A DNA stretch of 64,000 bases from Flavobacterium endoglycinae (GTDB lineage Bacteria > Bacteroidota > Bacteroidia > Flavobacteriales > Flavobacteriaceae). Below the pieces are notes generated by a model. That model had not been told where the DNA came from. It saw only the letters and a list, made by a program, of their open reading frames with translations, and did no database searches. The DNA lies in the NCBI RefSeq assembly GCF_017352115.1, contig NZ_CP071448.1, positions 4,513,001 to 4,577,000 on the forward strand. Reading direction: 5' to 3'. Of the stretch, positions 54,191-61,888 are shown in pieces; positions within the stretch are counted from its first letter, which is position 1, and each line of letters starts with the position of its first letter. The translations under genes were made by a program, and so were the position numbers.

Positions 54191-55105
54191 TTAATGTCTG
54201 TACAATTTCACATGATTCCCAAATGTATAGGCCGCACTAATGGTTGGACCATTATATCCCCATTTTAGGAAACCGTTTAAACGATCTTCAACAGCATCAA
54301 TTTTAAAATTTAAACCCGTATAGCCAGCAGTCAGACTGAAATTTTCGTGCACATTGTACAGAAGAGAAAGATTGTAACTGACAATTCGGCCGTCAATGTT
54401 ATCAATTTGAAGCGCCAGATAATTAGCATTGGCATACAACCCAAAACGTTTTCCTAAAACAAATTCGCCCCAAATACCAACGTCGGGTAGAGGAGCTGTA
54501 AAAGCAAAATTATCTCTCACTTCAGCTTGTGCCTGATTCGCTTCAACACGCAAACCTAAATCAGCAAAAAGTACGTGGGCTCCAATAAGCAATCCTGCTT
54601 CGTATTTTGGTTTTGAGAGAATAGCATATCCGTAAGCTACTCTCGCAATTTGCACATCGAAAAAAGCAGAAACACGTGTATTTATATTGTACGTATTATC
54701 TCCAAATGTAATTTCTTTCTGCAAAGTTTTAGATGAATTTCGATTCAATACAAAATATTCTGCACCTAGGCGTGACCTTCTGGAAATACGCCAGTCAAAA
54801 GTTCCAAGAAAAGAAGTGCTTGATTTAGAAAAACCCAAATCATCTTCCAGATCAATTTCTGTTCCTTGTTGCCCATTATTTCTACCGACTTGAATCTGAG
54901 TATTATTTACCGGAAAAAAAGCACCAGCTGTGACTTTAAATCTCCTAGCATGCCACGGCAGATCATCTGCATCATTATTCAGTAGTTTTCGATCATCATT
55001 ATTTGTAGAGATTAAAGTATTTTCGGGATTAATTTCAGCGGTGGTCTGTGCTTTTGCCGAAAAGAGAGTAAGTGGAATTATCAATAAATAAACTAATTTT
55101 TTCAT
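54191..55105 (-). CDS. Outer-membrane beta-barrel protein
   Basis: The 304-residue protein has a signal peptide (ending FSAKAQ) and a series of amphipathic beta strands alternating polar and hydrophobic residues. It ends in an aromatic-rich strand (SAAYTFGNHVKLYRH). It resembles generic outer-membrane porin-like proteins of Flavobacteriia. No specific ligand or channel signature was found. It is monocistronic, and the interspersed repeats lie downstream. Confidence 0.72.
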   Translation of the reverse strand: MKKLVYLLIIPLTLFSAKAQTTAEINPENTLISTNNDDRKLLNNDADDLPWHARRFKVTAGAFFPVNNTQIQVGRNNGQQGTEIDLEDDLGFSKSSTSFLGTFDWRISRRSRLGAEYFVLNRNSSKTLQKEITFGDNTYNINTRVSAFFDVQIARVAYGYAILSKPKYEAGLLIGAHVLFADLGLRVEANQAQAEVRDNFAFTAPLPDVGIWGEFVLGKRFGLYANANYLALQIDNIDGRIVSYNLSLLYNVHENFSLTAGYTGLNFKIDAVEDRLNGFLKWGYNGPTISAAYTFGNHVKLYRH

Positions 55106-55325
55106 GAGATTGATGGTTTAGGTTATTGTTGAATAAGCAGAATAAAGTTAGTCAAAAAAATCTTTCAAATTTGTTTTGTGGATTTATTATTTTGATTATC
55201 AGTTTACTATGTTTTTTGATTTGTTTTGAAAAACGATCTAAAGTTTGTCTTTTGCCAATATCAATCACTTTTCGGATTGCTATTCATGTCTAAAATCGAT
55301 ATATTTGAAATAAACTCTGAAAAAT

Positions 55326-56486
55326 ATGACTAAAAATTTGAAACAATACTTCGTAAAATCATTTGTCGTTCTTGCCATAATACATTTAGCTTATTTTCTA
55401 TACGGCTATTTTACATTTGAAGGAATTAAGAAAATAGATATTTATTCTGAATTTTACAGATTCAAATTTTACGATGATGTTTCGATTTCGCACTTTTTTG
55501 TAAGCGGTTTGTTTTTACTTTTCTTTTTGATTTTTTTGCTGAAAAATCATTCGAAACAACGCTATTCGTTTGCGAAAGTGCTACAAATTGGCGGTTTACT
55601 CTTGCTGGTTTCGTTTTTTACATTTACATTTTTTATTAGCTTTAGTTTTGGACAAAATGCAAAACTAAAAAGTGAACTGTCTGAAAAAGAATATAATGCC
55701 GATAAAGAACTGCTAAATACGCTTAATCCATTTTTATATGGTTCGACCTCATTCAGTTCTGAAAAACTCTTTAATTACGAGAACATCTTGTATCCAAGAC
55801 CGTATCCGGTTATTAAAGAAGAAAAACAAGAATTATTGTTTCATGATCAATTTAGTACTCAAACCAGTTATTACAGCATCGATACTTTAAAAGTCCTGAC
55901 TGAAACTTATAATAAAGTTTCAGAAAAAACCGATTCAATTCTGGATTTTGTGGGACTTGATAAAAATATTCTGAAAGACCGAATCATCAAAAAGAGTATT
56001 CTAAAAGACAGCACTCAGATTATCTTTAAAGGTGCTGAGGTTCATCCAGAATACGATGAAGATATTTGTATTTTTCTGATGAATAAATCGCTATATAAAC
56101 CGGTTCATGGCGATTCAATTAATAAGCAGCAATTTACAGCTGCCGTACATCGATATAAACTTCTTTATAAATACAAAAAAGATTCTTTGGAACATCAGTT
56201 TCAAAAACTAGATACTTTATTGAAGAAGTTTAATATCGAAACGAATATTGTTCCGAAACAGTTGGCAGCTTCCGTTTTTCAGAATAAAAAAAATAAAGAT
56301 GTTTTTTCCATTTATCTCCCTAATAGTTTTGACCGAAAAGCGTTAAATGAAAAACTCCAAACATTGGAACGTTATTTTTACGAACCCAATTTCCTTCATC
56401 CGTCTATTATGCCGATATTTTTTGCCGTAATATTCTCTGTTTGGCTGGTGTTGTTTTTACTATATATGATATTCAATAGAAAATAA
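55326..56486 (+). CDS. Membrane protein of unknown function
   Basis: The 386-residue protein has three N-terminal membrane segments (about 12-32, 57-75, 87-108), a long soluble segment (110-355), and a final membrane helix (360-384). No family is recognised. It resembles hypothetical Flavobacterium permease-like proteins of the LptF type only in outline, so I make no functional call. Single gene. Confidence 0.65.
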   Translation: MTKNLKQYFVKSFVVLAIIHLAYFLYGYFTFEGIKKIDIYSEFYRFKFYDDVSISHFFVSGLFLLFFLIFLLKNHSKQRYSFAKVLQIGGLLLLVSFFTFTFFISFSFGQNAKLKSELSEKEYNADKELLNTLNPFLYGSTSFSSEKLFNYENILYPRPYPVIKEEKQELLFHDQFSTQTSYYSIDTLKVLTETYNKVSEKTDSILDFVGLDKNILKDRIIKKSILKDSTQIIFKGAEVHPEYDEDICIFLMNKSLYKPVHGDSINKQQFTAAVHRYKLLYKYKKDSLEHQFQKLDTLLKKFNIETNIVPKQLAASVFQNKKNKDVFSIYLPNSFDRKALNEKLQTLERYFYEPNFLHPSIMPIFFAVIFSVWLVLFLLYMIFNRK

Positions 56487-56572
56487 AGTTTGAAAAATTT
56501 GAATATAAAAAAATCCAAATTCCAAGTTTAAAATTGGAATTTGGATTTTCTTTTTTTTGTAATTTAAAAGTT

Positions 56573-57007
56573 TTAAACCCTATTGTAATCAGCTCTCCAG
56601 TGCACGATTGCTTTTTTGATCGCATCGCCGCTGAGGTTGTTCTTTACCGCATCTTCAATTAACGGAAGAATCTCATTGTCTGGAGCGAAGCGAAGGGCAA
56701 AAATTTGAGCATCGGTTAATTTATGTTCAAATTCTTCTAGACGTTTTCCAGTTAACGTAAAATAACGATAACGAAGTTCTAGGCGAACAATTCGGTTTTG
56801 AAGAATTAAAGCATAATGCTGGCGAAGCATGAGTGCCAAGAAGAAAAAAAATACAAAAATAACGCTTATAAAAGACCAGATAAGCGTTTCGTCTGTTGTA
56901 TAGGCAAAATAAATGCTTCCTGCTAAAAACAATGTCAGAAGCGGATAATACACAAAATGGTGCGGGGTGTAAAATCGGATATGGTTGTAATACGTTTGGA
57001 TTTTCAT
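56573..57007 (-). CDS. DUF6526 family membrane protein
   Basis: The 144-residue protein has two membrane segments (about 20-38 and 42-62) and a charged helical tail. The features QTYYNHIRFYTPHHFVYYPLL and QNRIVRLELRYRYF are diagnostic of DUF6526 as I know it. Function is unknown. A palindromic downstream sequence (about 56510-56545) may end the transcript. Confidence 0.85.
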   Translation of the reverse strand: MKIQTYYNHIRFYTPHHFVYYPLLTLFLAGSIYFAYTTDETLIWSFISVIFVFFFFLALMLRQHYALILQNRIVRLELRYRYFTLTGKRLEEFEHKLTDAQIFALRFAPDNEILPLIEDAVKNNLSGDAIKKAIVHWRADYNRV

Positions 57008-57307
57008 GATTTGGAGGGAATTATAAATTTGAATTAAAGGTAAAAAAGAAAGCTACCCTAAATGAATAGAATAGCTTTTTTCTCAAAAATAAACTAACAT
57101 AACCAATGTTCTCTTTATAATCTAAACTTGTCACAGTTTGTCTTAGTAATAATCAATAATGAAGAAAAAGCCTCAATTGCATCATTCATCTAAATGGCTT
57201 TGATTTCTTGATTGTAAAATTACTCAGCGATACGAAATTTCGTGTTATATTTTAAACTTCAAATGTTATATTATTTCAATATTTGTTATTTTTTTCAAGT
57301 AAACGAA
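57008..57307. other. Intergenic region between two minus-strand genes
   Basis: This AT-rich 300-base stretch contains a 12-nt palindrome, ACGAAATTTCGT (57232-57243), a possible operator. I see no other structure. Confidence 0.35.
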
Positions 57308-57793
57308 TTAGTACAATGAGCGAATGATTTTCCATTCTTCTAATTTTGATTGATACGTTTTGCTGGCATTTGCAGGACTTGTAGAGGGTAAAGTAATCAA
57401 ATTATACTCTTTTTGTAAATGAACATATTTTTTAAAGAAAGCAGCCGCCTTTTGTCCGTTGAATAAAATCGTTTTAATATTAGGATGGTTTTTAAGGAAC
57501 GTTTCAAAATCGTTGGCAATTTCATTTTTGATGGCACTGTCCAGACTTCCCACACGATCACAATATTGAAGCACATCCCATAAGGCAACATTATTTTTTA
57601 GCAGAAGTTTTTTTCTAATTTCATAATCAGTTGAAAAGTCTTCATTAAAAATGGTAAATAAAAATTTCCAGAAGTTATTCTGGCAGTGTCCATAATATTG
57701 ATTGAGTTCTAATGATTTTGTTCCAGGCATTGTTCCTAAAATCAGGATATTAGAATTAGGTGAGCTGATAGGAGAAAAGGAAAAGCTTTTCAT
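57308..57793 (-). CDS. DNA-deoxyinosine/uracil glycosylase superfamily protein
   Basis: The 161-residue protein belongs by pattern to the uracil-DNA-glycosylase superfamily. It has the opening ILILGTMPGTKSLELNQYYGHCQNNFWKF, an ALWDVLQYCDRVGSLDSAI segment and a closing LPSTSPANA motif, as in deoxyinosine-type glycosylases. It removes deaminated bases to start base-excision repair. Full length. Upstream of it an AraC gene points the other way. Confidence 0.88.
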   Translation of the reverse strand: MKSFSFSPISSPNSNILILGTMPGTKSLELNQYYGHCQNNFWKFLFTIFNEDFSTDYEIRKKLLLKNNVALWDVLQYCDRVGSLDSAIKNEIANDFETFLKNHPNIKTILFNGQKAAAFFKKYVHLQKEYNLITLPSTSPANASKTYQSKLEEWKIIRSLY

Positions 57794-57979
57794 TTTATTG
57801 AATTAAGAAATAATTTGTTTGAGTTAAAATAATCATTAATTAGTAATTATAAAACAATTGCCGAAAATTATATAACATTTTTGGTCTGTCTTTGGGCGAA
57901 CTTTGGAGTCAGCTTTTCAAGCCAATACAACGGCTTATTTAAGAGTTTATTTAAAATTACCAATTTAAATTTAGACGAC

Positions 57980-59002
57980 ATGAAAATAGTTACCTTACAT
58001 ACAGACAAAATTCAAAATCTTTTTAGAGAATTGAGTACTAACTTCGGCGGAAAAGTAACTTGTGACGTTGACGAATATACACTCGAAGTTAACAACAATT
58101 TAGTTAAAGGCTCTATTATGGGAGCTTCTTTCAACGATAATATTTCATATGTGCAGTTTGATATGACATTTTCGGCTGATATTCGAATGGATATCACAAA
58201 CGGAAAATCGGCACCAATTTATTTTGCATATTGTTCAAAAGGTAATTTGTCGCATAGTTTTGGTGTTGCGGCAGAAGTCAGAAAATTAAAGACATTCCAG
58301 ACTGCAATTGTAACTTCAAAATCAGCGAAGGAAAATAATTTGTTTTTTGAAAAAGATAAAAAGACAAAATTTACTTTAATTATTGTGGGAAGCCAGCCAG
58401 AAGTAAATCAGGCAAATTCACTAAACCAAATGGTAAGGGATACTTTTTTTCAAGAAAATCCTGAAGAAGAATTCTTTTATGCAGGGTCGTACAATTTGAA
58501 AATAGGAGAAAAAATAGAACAGCTTAATGCTGTAAATCAAACCGGAATTGTTAGAAATCTTTTAAAAGAAGGTATTCTAAGAATTATTCTGGCAATGGAA
58601 ATCCAACAGCATTCAGATGATTTAAAAGCTTTTTCAAAAGAAACCAACTGCTTGTCTTTAAAAGAAATGGAAGAAATCAAAGAACTTTCAGAAGCTATAA
58701 AAGCAAATCCGGAAGAACCATTTACAATTAAATCATTAAGCAAAAAATCAGGTTTATCTCCAAATAAACTTCAAGAAGGTTTTAAAATGATTCATGATAG
58801 AACGGTAAATGATTACATTACCCATATGCGCGTTTTAAAAGCCGAAATCCTTATTAGAACTTCAGATTTAAATATTTCTGAAATCGTGTATTGCATTGGA
58901 TTTACGAGCAGAAGTTATTTTTCTAAAATTTTCAAACAAAAATTCAACTGCAGTCCTAAAGAATACAAGTTTAATTTAAATCCGTTAGCTATTACAGCAT
59001 AA
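57980..59002 (+). CDS. AraC-family transcriptional regulator
   Basis: The protein has 340 residues from ATG 57980. An ATG 33 codons earlier has no better support. It has an N-terminal effector-like part (1-200), a helical linker, and a C-terminal AraC double HTH (about 245-335). The second helix-turn-helix reads ISEIVYCIGFTSRSYFSKIFKQKFNCSPKEYK. Ligand unknown. It is divergent from the glycosylase gene. Confidence 0.88.
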   Translation: MKIVTLHTDKIQNLFRELSTNFGGKVTCDVDEYTLEVNNNLVKGSIMGASFNDNISYVQFDMTFSADIRMDITNGKSAPIYFAYCSKGNLSHSFGVAAEVRKLKTFQTAIVTSKSAKENNLFFEKDKKTKFTLIIVGSQPEVNQANSLNQMVRDTFFQENPEEEFFYAGSYNLKIGEKIEQLNAVNQTGIVRNLLKEGILRIILAMEIQQHSDDLKAFSKETNCLSLKEMEEIKELSEAIKANPEEPFTIKSLSKKSGLSPNKLQEGFKMIHDRTVNDYITHMRVLKAEILIRTSDLNISEIVYCIGFTSRSYFSKIFKQKFNCSPKEYKFNLNPLAITA

Positions 59003-59012
59003 TATATAGTTG

Positions 59013-59081
59013 CAAAGGTTCAAAGATGCAAAAGTTATAGAGGTTTAACTACTTTGCATCTTTGAAGCCTTTGAACCTTTG
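59013..59081. repeat. Intergenic hairpin of CAAAG words
   Basis: Arms at 59013-59034 (starting CAAAGGTTCAAAGATGCAAA) and 59051-59081 (ending TTTGAACCTTTG) pair with small bulges. It sits between the AraC and MarR-GNAT genes and could end the AraC transcript. Confidence 0.8.
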
Positions 59082-59092
59082 TCTCAAAATAT

Positions 59093-59135
59093 TTTGCAAA
59101 AAAGATTTTTTTTATACATTTGCATAACTAGTTAT
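59093..59135 (+). promoter_or_regulatory. Promoter and palindromic operator of the MarR-GNAT gene
   Basis: TTTG at 59093-59096, an 18-nt spacer and TACATTTG at 59115-59122 form a standard Bacteroidota promoter. Immediately after it, ATAACTAGTTAT (59124-59135) is a perfect 12-nt palindrome at the transcription start. That is the position expected for autorepression by the MarR domain encoded downstream. Confidence 0.65.
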
Positions 59136-59149
59136 ATAATTAATTATTT

Positions 59150-60103
59150 ATGGAGTTTTTTGATAAAGTGGGGAAAGCGGCTTTGGGGAGCCGTTTGCGT
59201 TTGATGACAGCTGTTGTTACCGATGATGCTGCTAAAATATACGAGTTGTATGGTGTGGATTTTATGCCGAAGTGGTTTCCTGTATTTTATACGCTGGCAG
59301 AAGAAAGAGAAATTACCATTACCGAAATTGCAAACGAAATTGGACATTCGCAGCCATCTGTGAGTAAAATTATTCAAGAAATGACCGTTGCAGGATTGGT
59401 GCAGGAAAGTTTAAAAACAGATGATAAACGTAAAAATAACGTTGTTTTATCAGAAAAGGGACTTTTGATATGGAAGAATGTTCAGCTGCAATTACAAGAT
59501 GTTGACAAAGCAATTGAAGGGATTATTTCGGAAGCGAAACACAATTTATGGGCGGCGCTTGAAGAATGGGATTTTTTACTGCAGCAAAAATCATTGCTAA
59601 AAAGAGTAAACGAACAGAAAAAACAGCGAGAAAGCCAGAAGGTAGAAATTGTAGAATATAAACCTGAATATCACGAAGCTTTTAGATCGTTAAATGTCGA
59701 ATGGATTTCTACTTATTTTGAAATGGAAGAAGCCGACTATAAAGCGCTTGATAATCCTGATGAATACATCCTAAATAAAGGTGGAAAAATTTTTGTGGCT
59801 TTGTACCAAAATGAACCTGTTGGTGTTTGTGCCTTGATAAAAATGAACAATCCTGAATACGATTATGAAATGGCTAAAATGGCGGTTTCGCCAAAAGCAC
59901 AGGGCAAAAGTATCGGCTGGCTTTTAGGACAGGCAATTGTTAATTCGGCGAGAGAATTAGGGGCCAAGAAAATTTATTTAGAAAGCAATACAATCTTAAA
60001 ACCTGCTATAAACTTATATTACAAATTAGGCTTTGAGAAAGTCTATGGTTTGGAAACTCCGTACAAGAGATGTAATATTCAGATGGAGTTGGTTGTTTCT
60101 TAA
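59150..60103 (+). CDS. MarR-GNAT bifunctional regulator/acetyltransferase
   Basis: The 317-residue protein has a MarR winged-helix domain in the N-terminal ~150 residues (ITITEIANEIGHSQPSVSKIIQEMTVAGLVQES). A GNAT domain (about 165-315) follows, with KMAVSPKAQGKSIGWLLGQAIV (acetyl-CoA loop) and AINLYYKLGFEKVY. Such fusions couple DNA binding to acyl-CoA use. The palindrome overlapping its promoter suggests autoregulation. Confidence 0.92.
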   Translation: MEFFDKVGKAALGSRLRLMTAVVTDDAAKIYELYGVDFMPKWFPVFYTLAEEREITITEIANEIGHSQPSVSKIIQEMTVAGLVQESLKTDDKRKNNVVLSEKGLLIWKNVQLQLQDVDKAIEGIISEAKHNLWAALEEWDFLLQQKSLLKRVNEQKKQRESQKVEIVEYKPEYHEAFRSLNVEWISTYFEMEEADYKALDNPDEYILNKGGKIFVALYQNEPVGVCALIKMNNPEYDYEMAKMAVSPKAQGKSIGWLLGQAIVNSARELGAKKIYLESNTILKPAINLYYKLGFEKVYGLETPYKRCNIQMELVVS

Positions 60104-60109
60104 AAAAGG

Positions 60110-60170
60110 TTCTAAGGTTCTGAGATACTAAGATTCTGAGTTTTTTTCTTAGTATCTCAGAACCTTAGAA
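60110..60170. terminator. Perfect 24-bp hairpin between convergent genes
   Basis: The arm at 60110-60133 is the exact reverse complement of 60147-60170. The 13-nt loop is mainly T (TTTTTTT). It lies between the convergent MarR-GNAT and FAD oxidoreductase genes and may serve as a terminator in both directions. It is one of the word-based hairpins of the chromosomal half. Confidence 0.75.
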
Positions 60171-60189
60171 TCTTAGCATCTTTAAAAAA

Positions 60190-61389
60190 TCACCTTCCGA
60201 AGCGGTAATATTCCAAATCCAAATTCTTTTTATTATTAATGGAATCTAAAATCGAATTGATTCCCATAACGCTGAAAGTGATTCCGTTTCCTCCAAAGCC
60301 TAGAATGTAATGTTCATTTTTCTTAGGATTTGGTTTTCCGAAATAGGGAAGTCCGTCTTTGGTTTCGCCGAAAGTTCCTGCCCAGGAATAATCCAGTTTG
60401 AAATTAAAATCAGGAAAACGTCTCTTAAACTGACGCATCAAAAAACTTTCTTTCTTCGGAATTAATTTATCTCGTTTATTAGTATCTCTAAAATCTTCGT
60501 CGCCGCCTCCCATAATAATTCGGTTGTCGGCAGTTGTGCGGTAATAAAAGTAAGGAGAAGAAGTATCCCAGATAATGGCATTTTTTAAGATTTCGGGTAT
60601 TTCCTCAAGAGATTCTGAGGCAACAGCATAGGTGCTTTTTAAATCAACTACTTTTTCTTCCAGTGTTTCTGTGCTTTCGTAACCACTGCAATGTATGATA
60701 TGATTTGCCGTAATTGTAAATTTATTTTCGGTGTGAGCAACAGATTTTCCTTTTTGTGTTTGAATAGAAGTCACATTTGTTCTATCAAAAATAAGCATGC
60801 CTTTTTCCTGACAGTATTTAAGGATATCATTTGCCAGTCTAAACGGATCCATAACAGCGGCCGTTTTCGATTCTATGGCAGCAATGGCTTTTAAACCTAG
60901 CTTTTCGAGATCGTACTTATTCATCCAGCTTACGTCAAAATCATGCTGTTTTCTAGCTTTAAATTCATTTTTTAAAAACGGAATATCTTTTTTATAGGAA
61001 GTAAAATAAATGCTTTTTTTAAATTCAAACCCACAATTGCTTTTTACTTCATCAATAATCTGGCGGATATCGAATATTGCTTTTTTTCCGTTTCGGAAAC
61101 TGTCTACAGCACATCTTTCACCTCTCAGTTTAATTAATTCGTGCAGTGGTACATCGACTTCGTATTGAAGTAAAGCAGTACTTGCAGCAGTACTTCCGTT
61201 ACATACGTCGCGACGATCAACCAGTACCACTTTTTTTCCTTCATTAATTAATTTATAGGCAGCCAAAGCCCCGGTAATACCGCCTCCGATTATTAATATT
61301 TCGGTATCGACATTAGAGTCTATAGAGGGATAGCTAATATTCATGGCGCTGATTAATGGCCAGAATGTTTCTGTAGAGCGTAGTTTCAT
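60190..61389 (-). CDS. FAD-dependent oxidoreductase (DAO family)
   Basis: The 399-residue protein has an N-terminal dinucleotide-binding motif (ILIIGGGITGALAAYKL, about residues 31-47). A DAO-type substrate domain and the C-terminal FAD contact GFGGNGITFSVMG follow. It oxidises an amine or amino acid using FAD; the substrate is unknown. Its ATG overlaps the stop of the upstream iron-permease gene by 4 bases (61386-61389), implying coupling. Confidence 0.9.
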   Translation of the reverse strand: MKLRSTETFWPLISAMNISYPSIDSNVDTEILIIGGGITGALAAYKLINEGKKVVLVDRRDVCNGSTAASTALLQYEVDVPLHELIKLRGERCAVDSFRNGKKAIFDIRQIIDEVKSNCGFEFKKSIYFTSYKKDIPFLKNEFKARKQHDFDVSWMNKYDLEKLGLKAIAAIESKTAAVMDPFRLANDILKYCQEKGMLIFDRTNVTSIQTQKGKSVAHTENKFTITANHIIHCSGYESTETLEEKVVDLKSTYAVASESLEEIPEILKNAIIWDTSSPYFYYRTTADNRIIMGGGDEDFRDTNKRDKLIPKKESFLMRQFKRRFPDFNFKLDYSWAGTFGETKDGLPYFGKPNPKKNEHYILGFGGNGITFSVMGINSILDSINNKKNLDLEYYRFGR

Positions 61390-61877
61390 TTTTCAGTTTT
61401 AGTTCGTGTAGTACGATGTTTAGTTCGGTTTTTATCTTTATACTCATGCTGAGAGTGTGCCTCGGCAATCGAGTGGGAGGTTCGAATACTTTCGTCTTTT
61501 TTGGCGAGTTCGCTTAAACGATGGTAATATTTCTGAATGATAATCATTTCTTCTTCAGTCATATTTTCAATATCAACCAGACTGTTGCTGGAGCGTTCAT
61601 TTGAAGCGACTAATTCGTTTAATTTTAACTGAATTGCCAATGAATCTTTATTCTGTGCTTTTTGAATCAGGAAAACCATTAAAAACGTGATAATAGTGGT
61701 TCCAGTATTAATTACTAATTGCCAGGTTTCTGAATAATTGAATAAAGGACCCGAAATTGCCCATCCAACGACAAGTAAAAATGCTCCGATAAATGCCGGT
61801 GTGCTTCCGGCAGCTTTACAAACCTTTGTTGCGAATTTTTCAAATGCACTGCCCCCATTTTGTGTTTTCTTTTTCAT
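61386..61877 (-). CDS. Low-affinity iron permease family membrane protein
   Basis: The 163-residue protein has two membrane segments (about 25-45, 52-72) with the phrase INTGTTIITFLMVFLIQKAQNKDSLAIQLKLNEL, characteristic of the iron-permease (PF04120-type) family. A long basic tail ends it. In bacteria the iron role is not demonstrated. It is cotranscribed with the FAD oxidoreductase and follows the AsmA-family gene. Confidence 0.88.
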   Translation of the reverse strand: MKKKTQNGGSAFEKFATKVCKAAGSTPAFIGAFLLVVGWAISGPLFNYSETWQLVINTGTTIITFLMVFLIQKAQNKDSLAIQLKLNELVASNERSSNSLVDIENMTEEEMIIIQKYYHRLSELAKKDESIRTSHSIAEAHSQHEYKDKNRTKHRTTRTKTEK

Positions 61878-61888
61878 AGCATTGTAAA

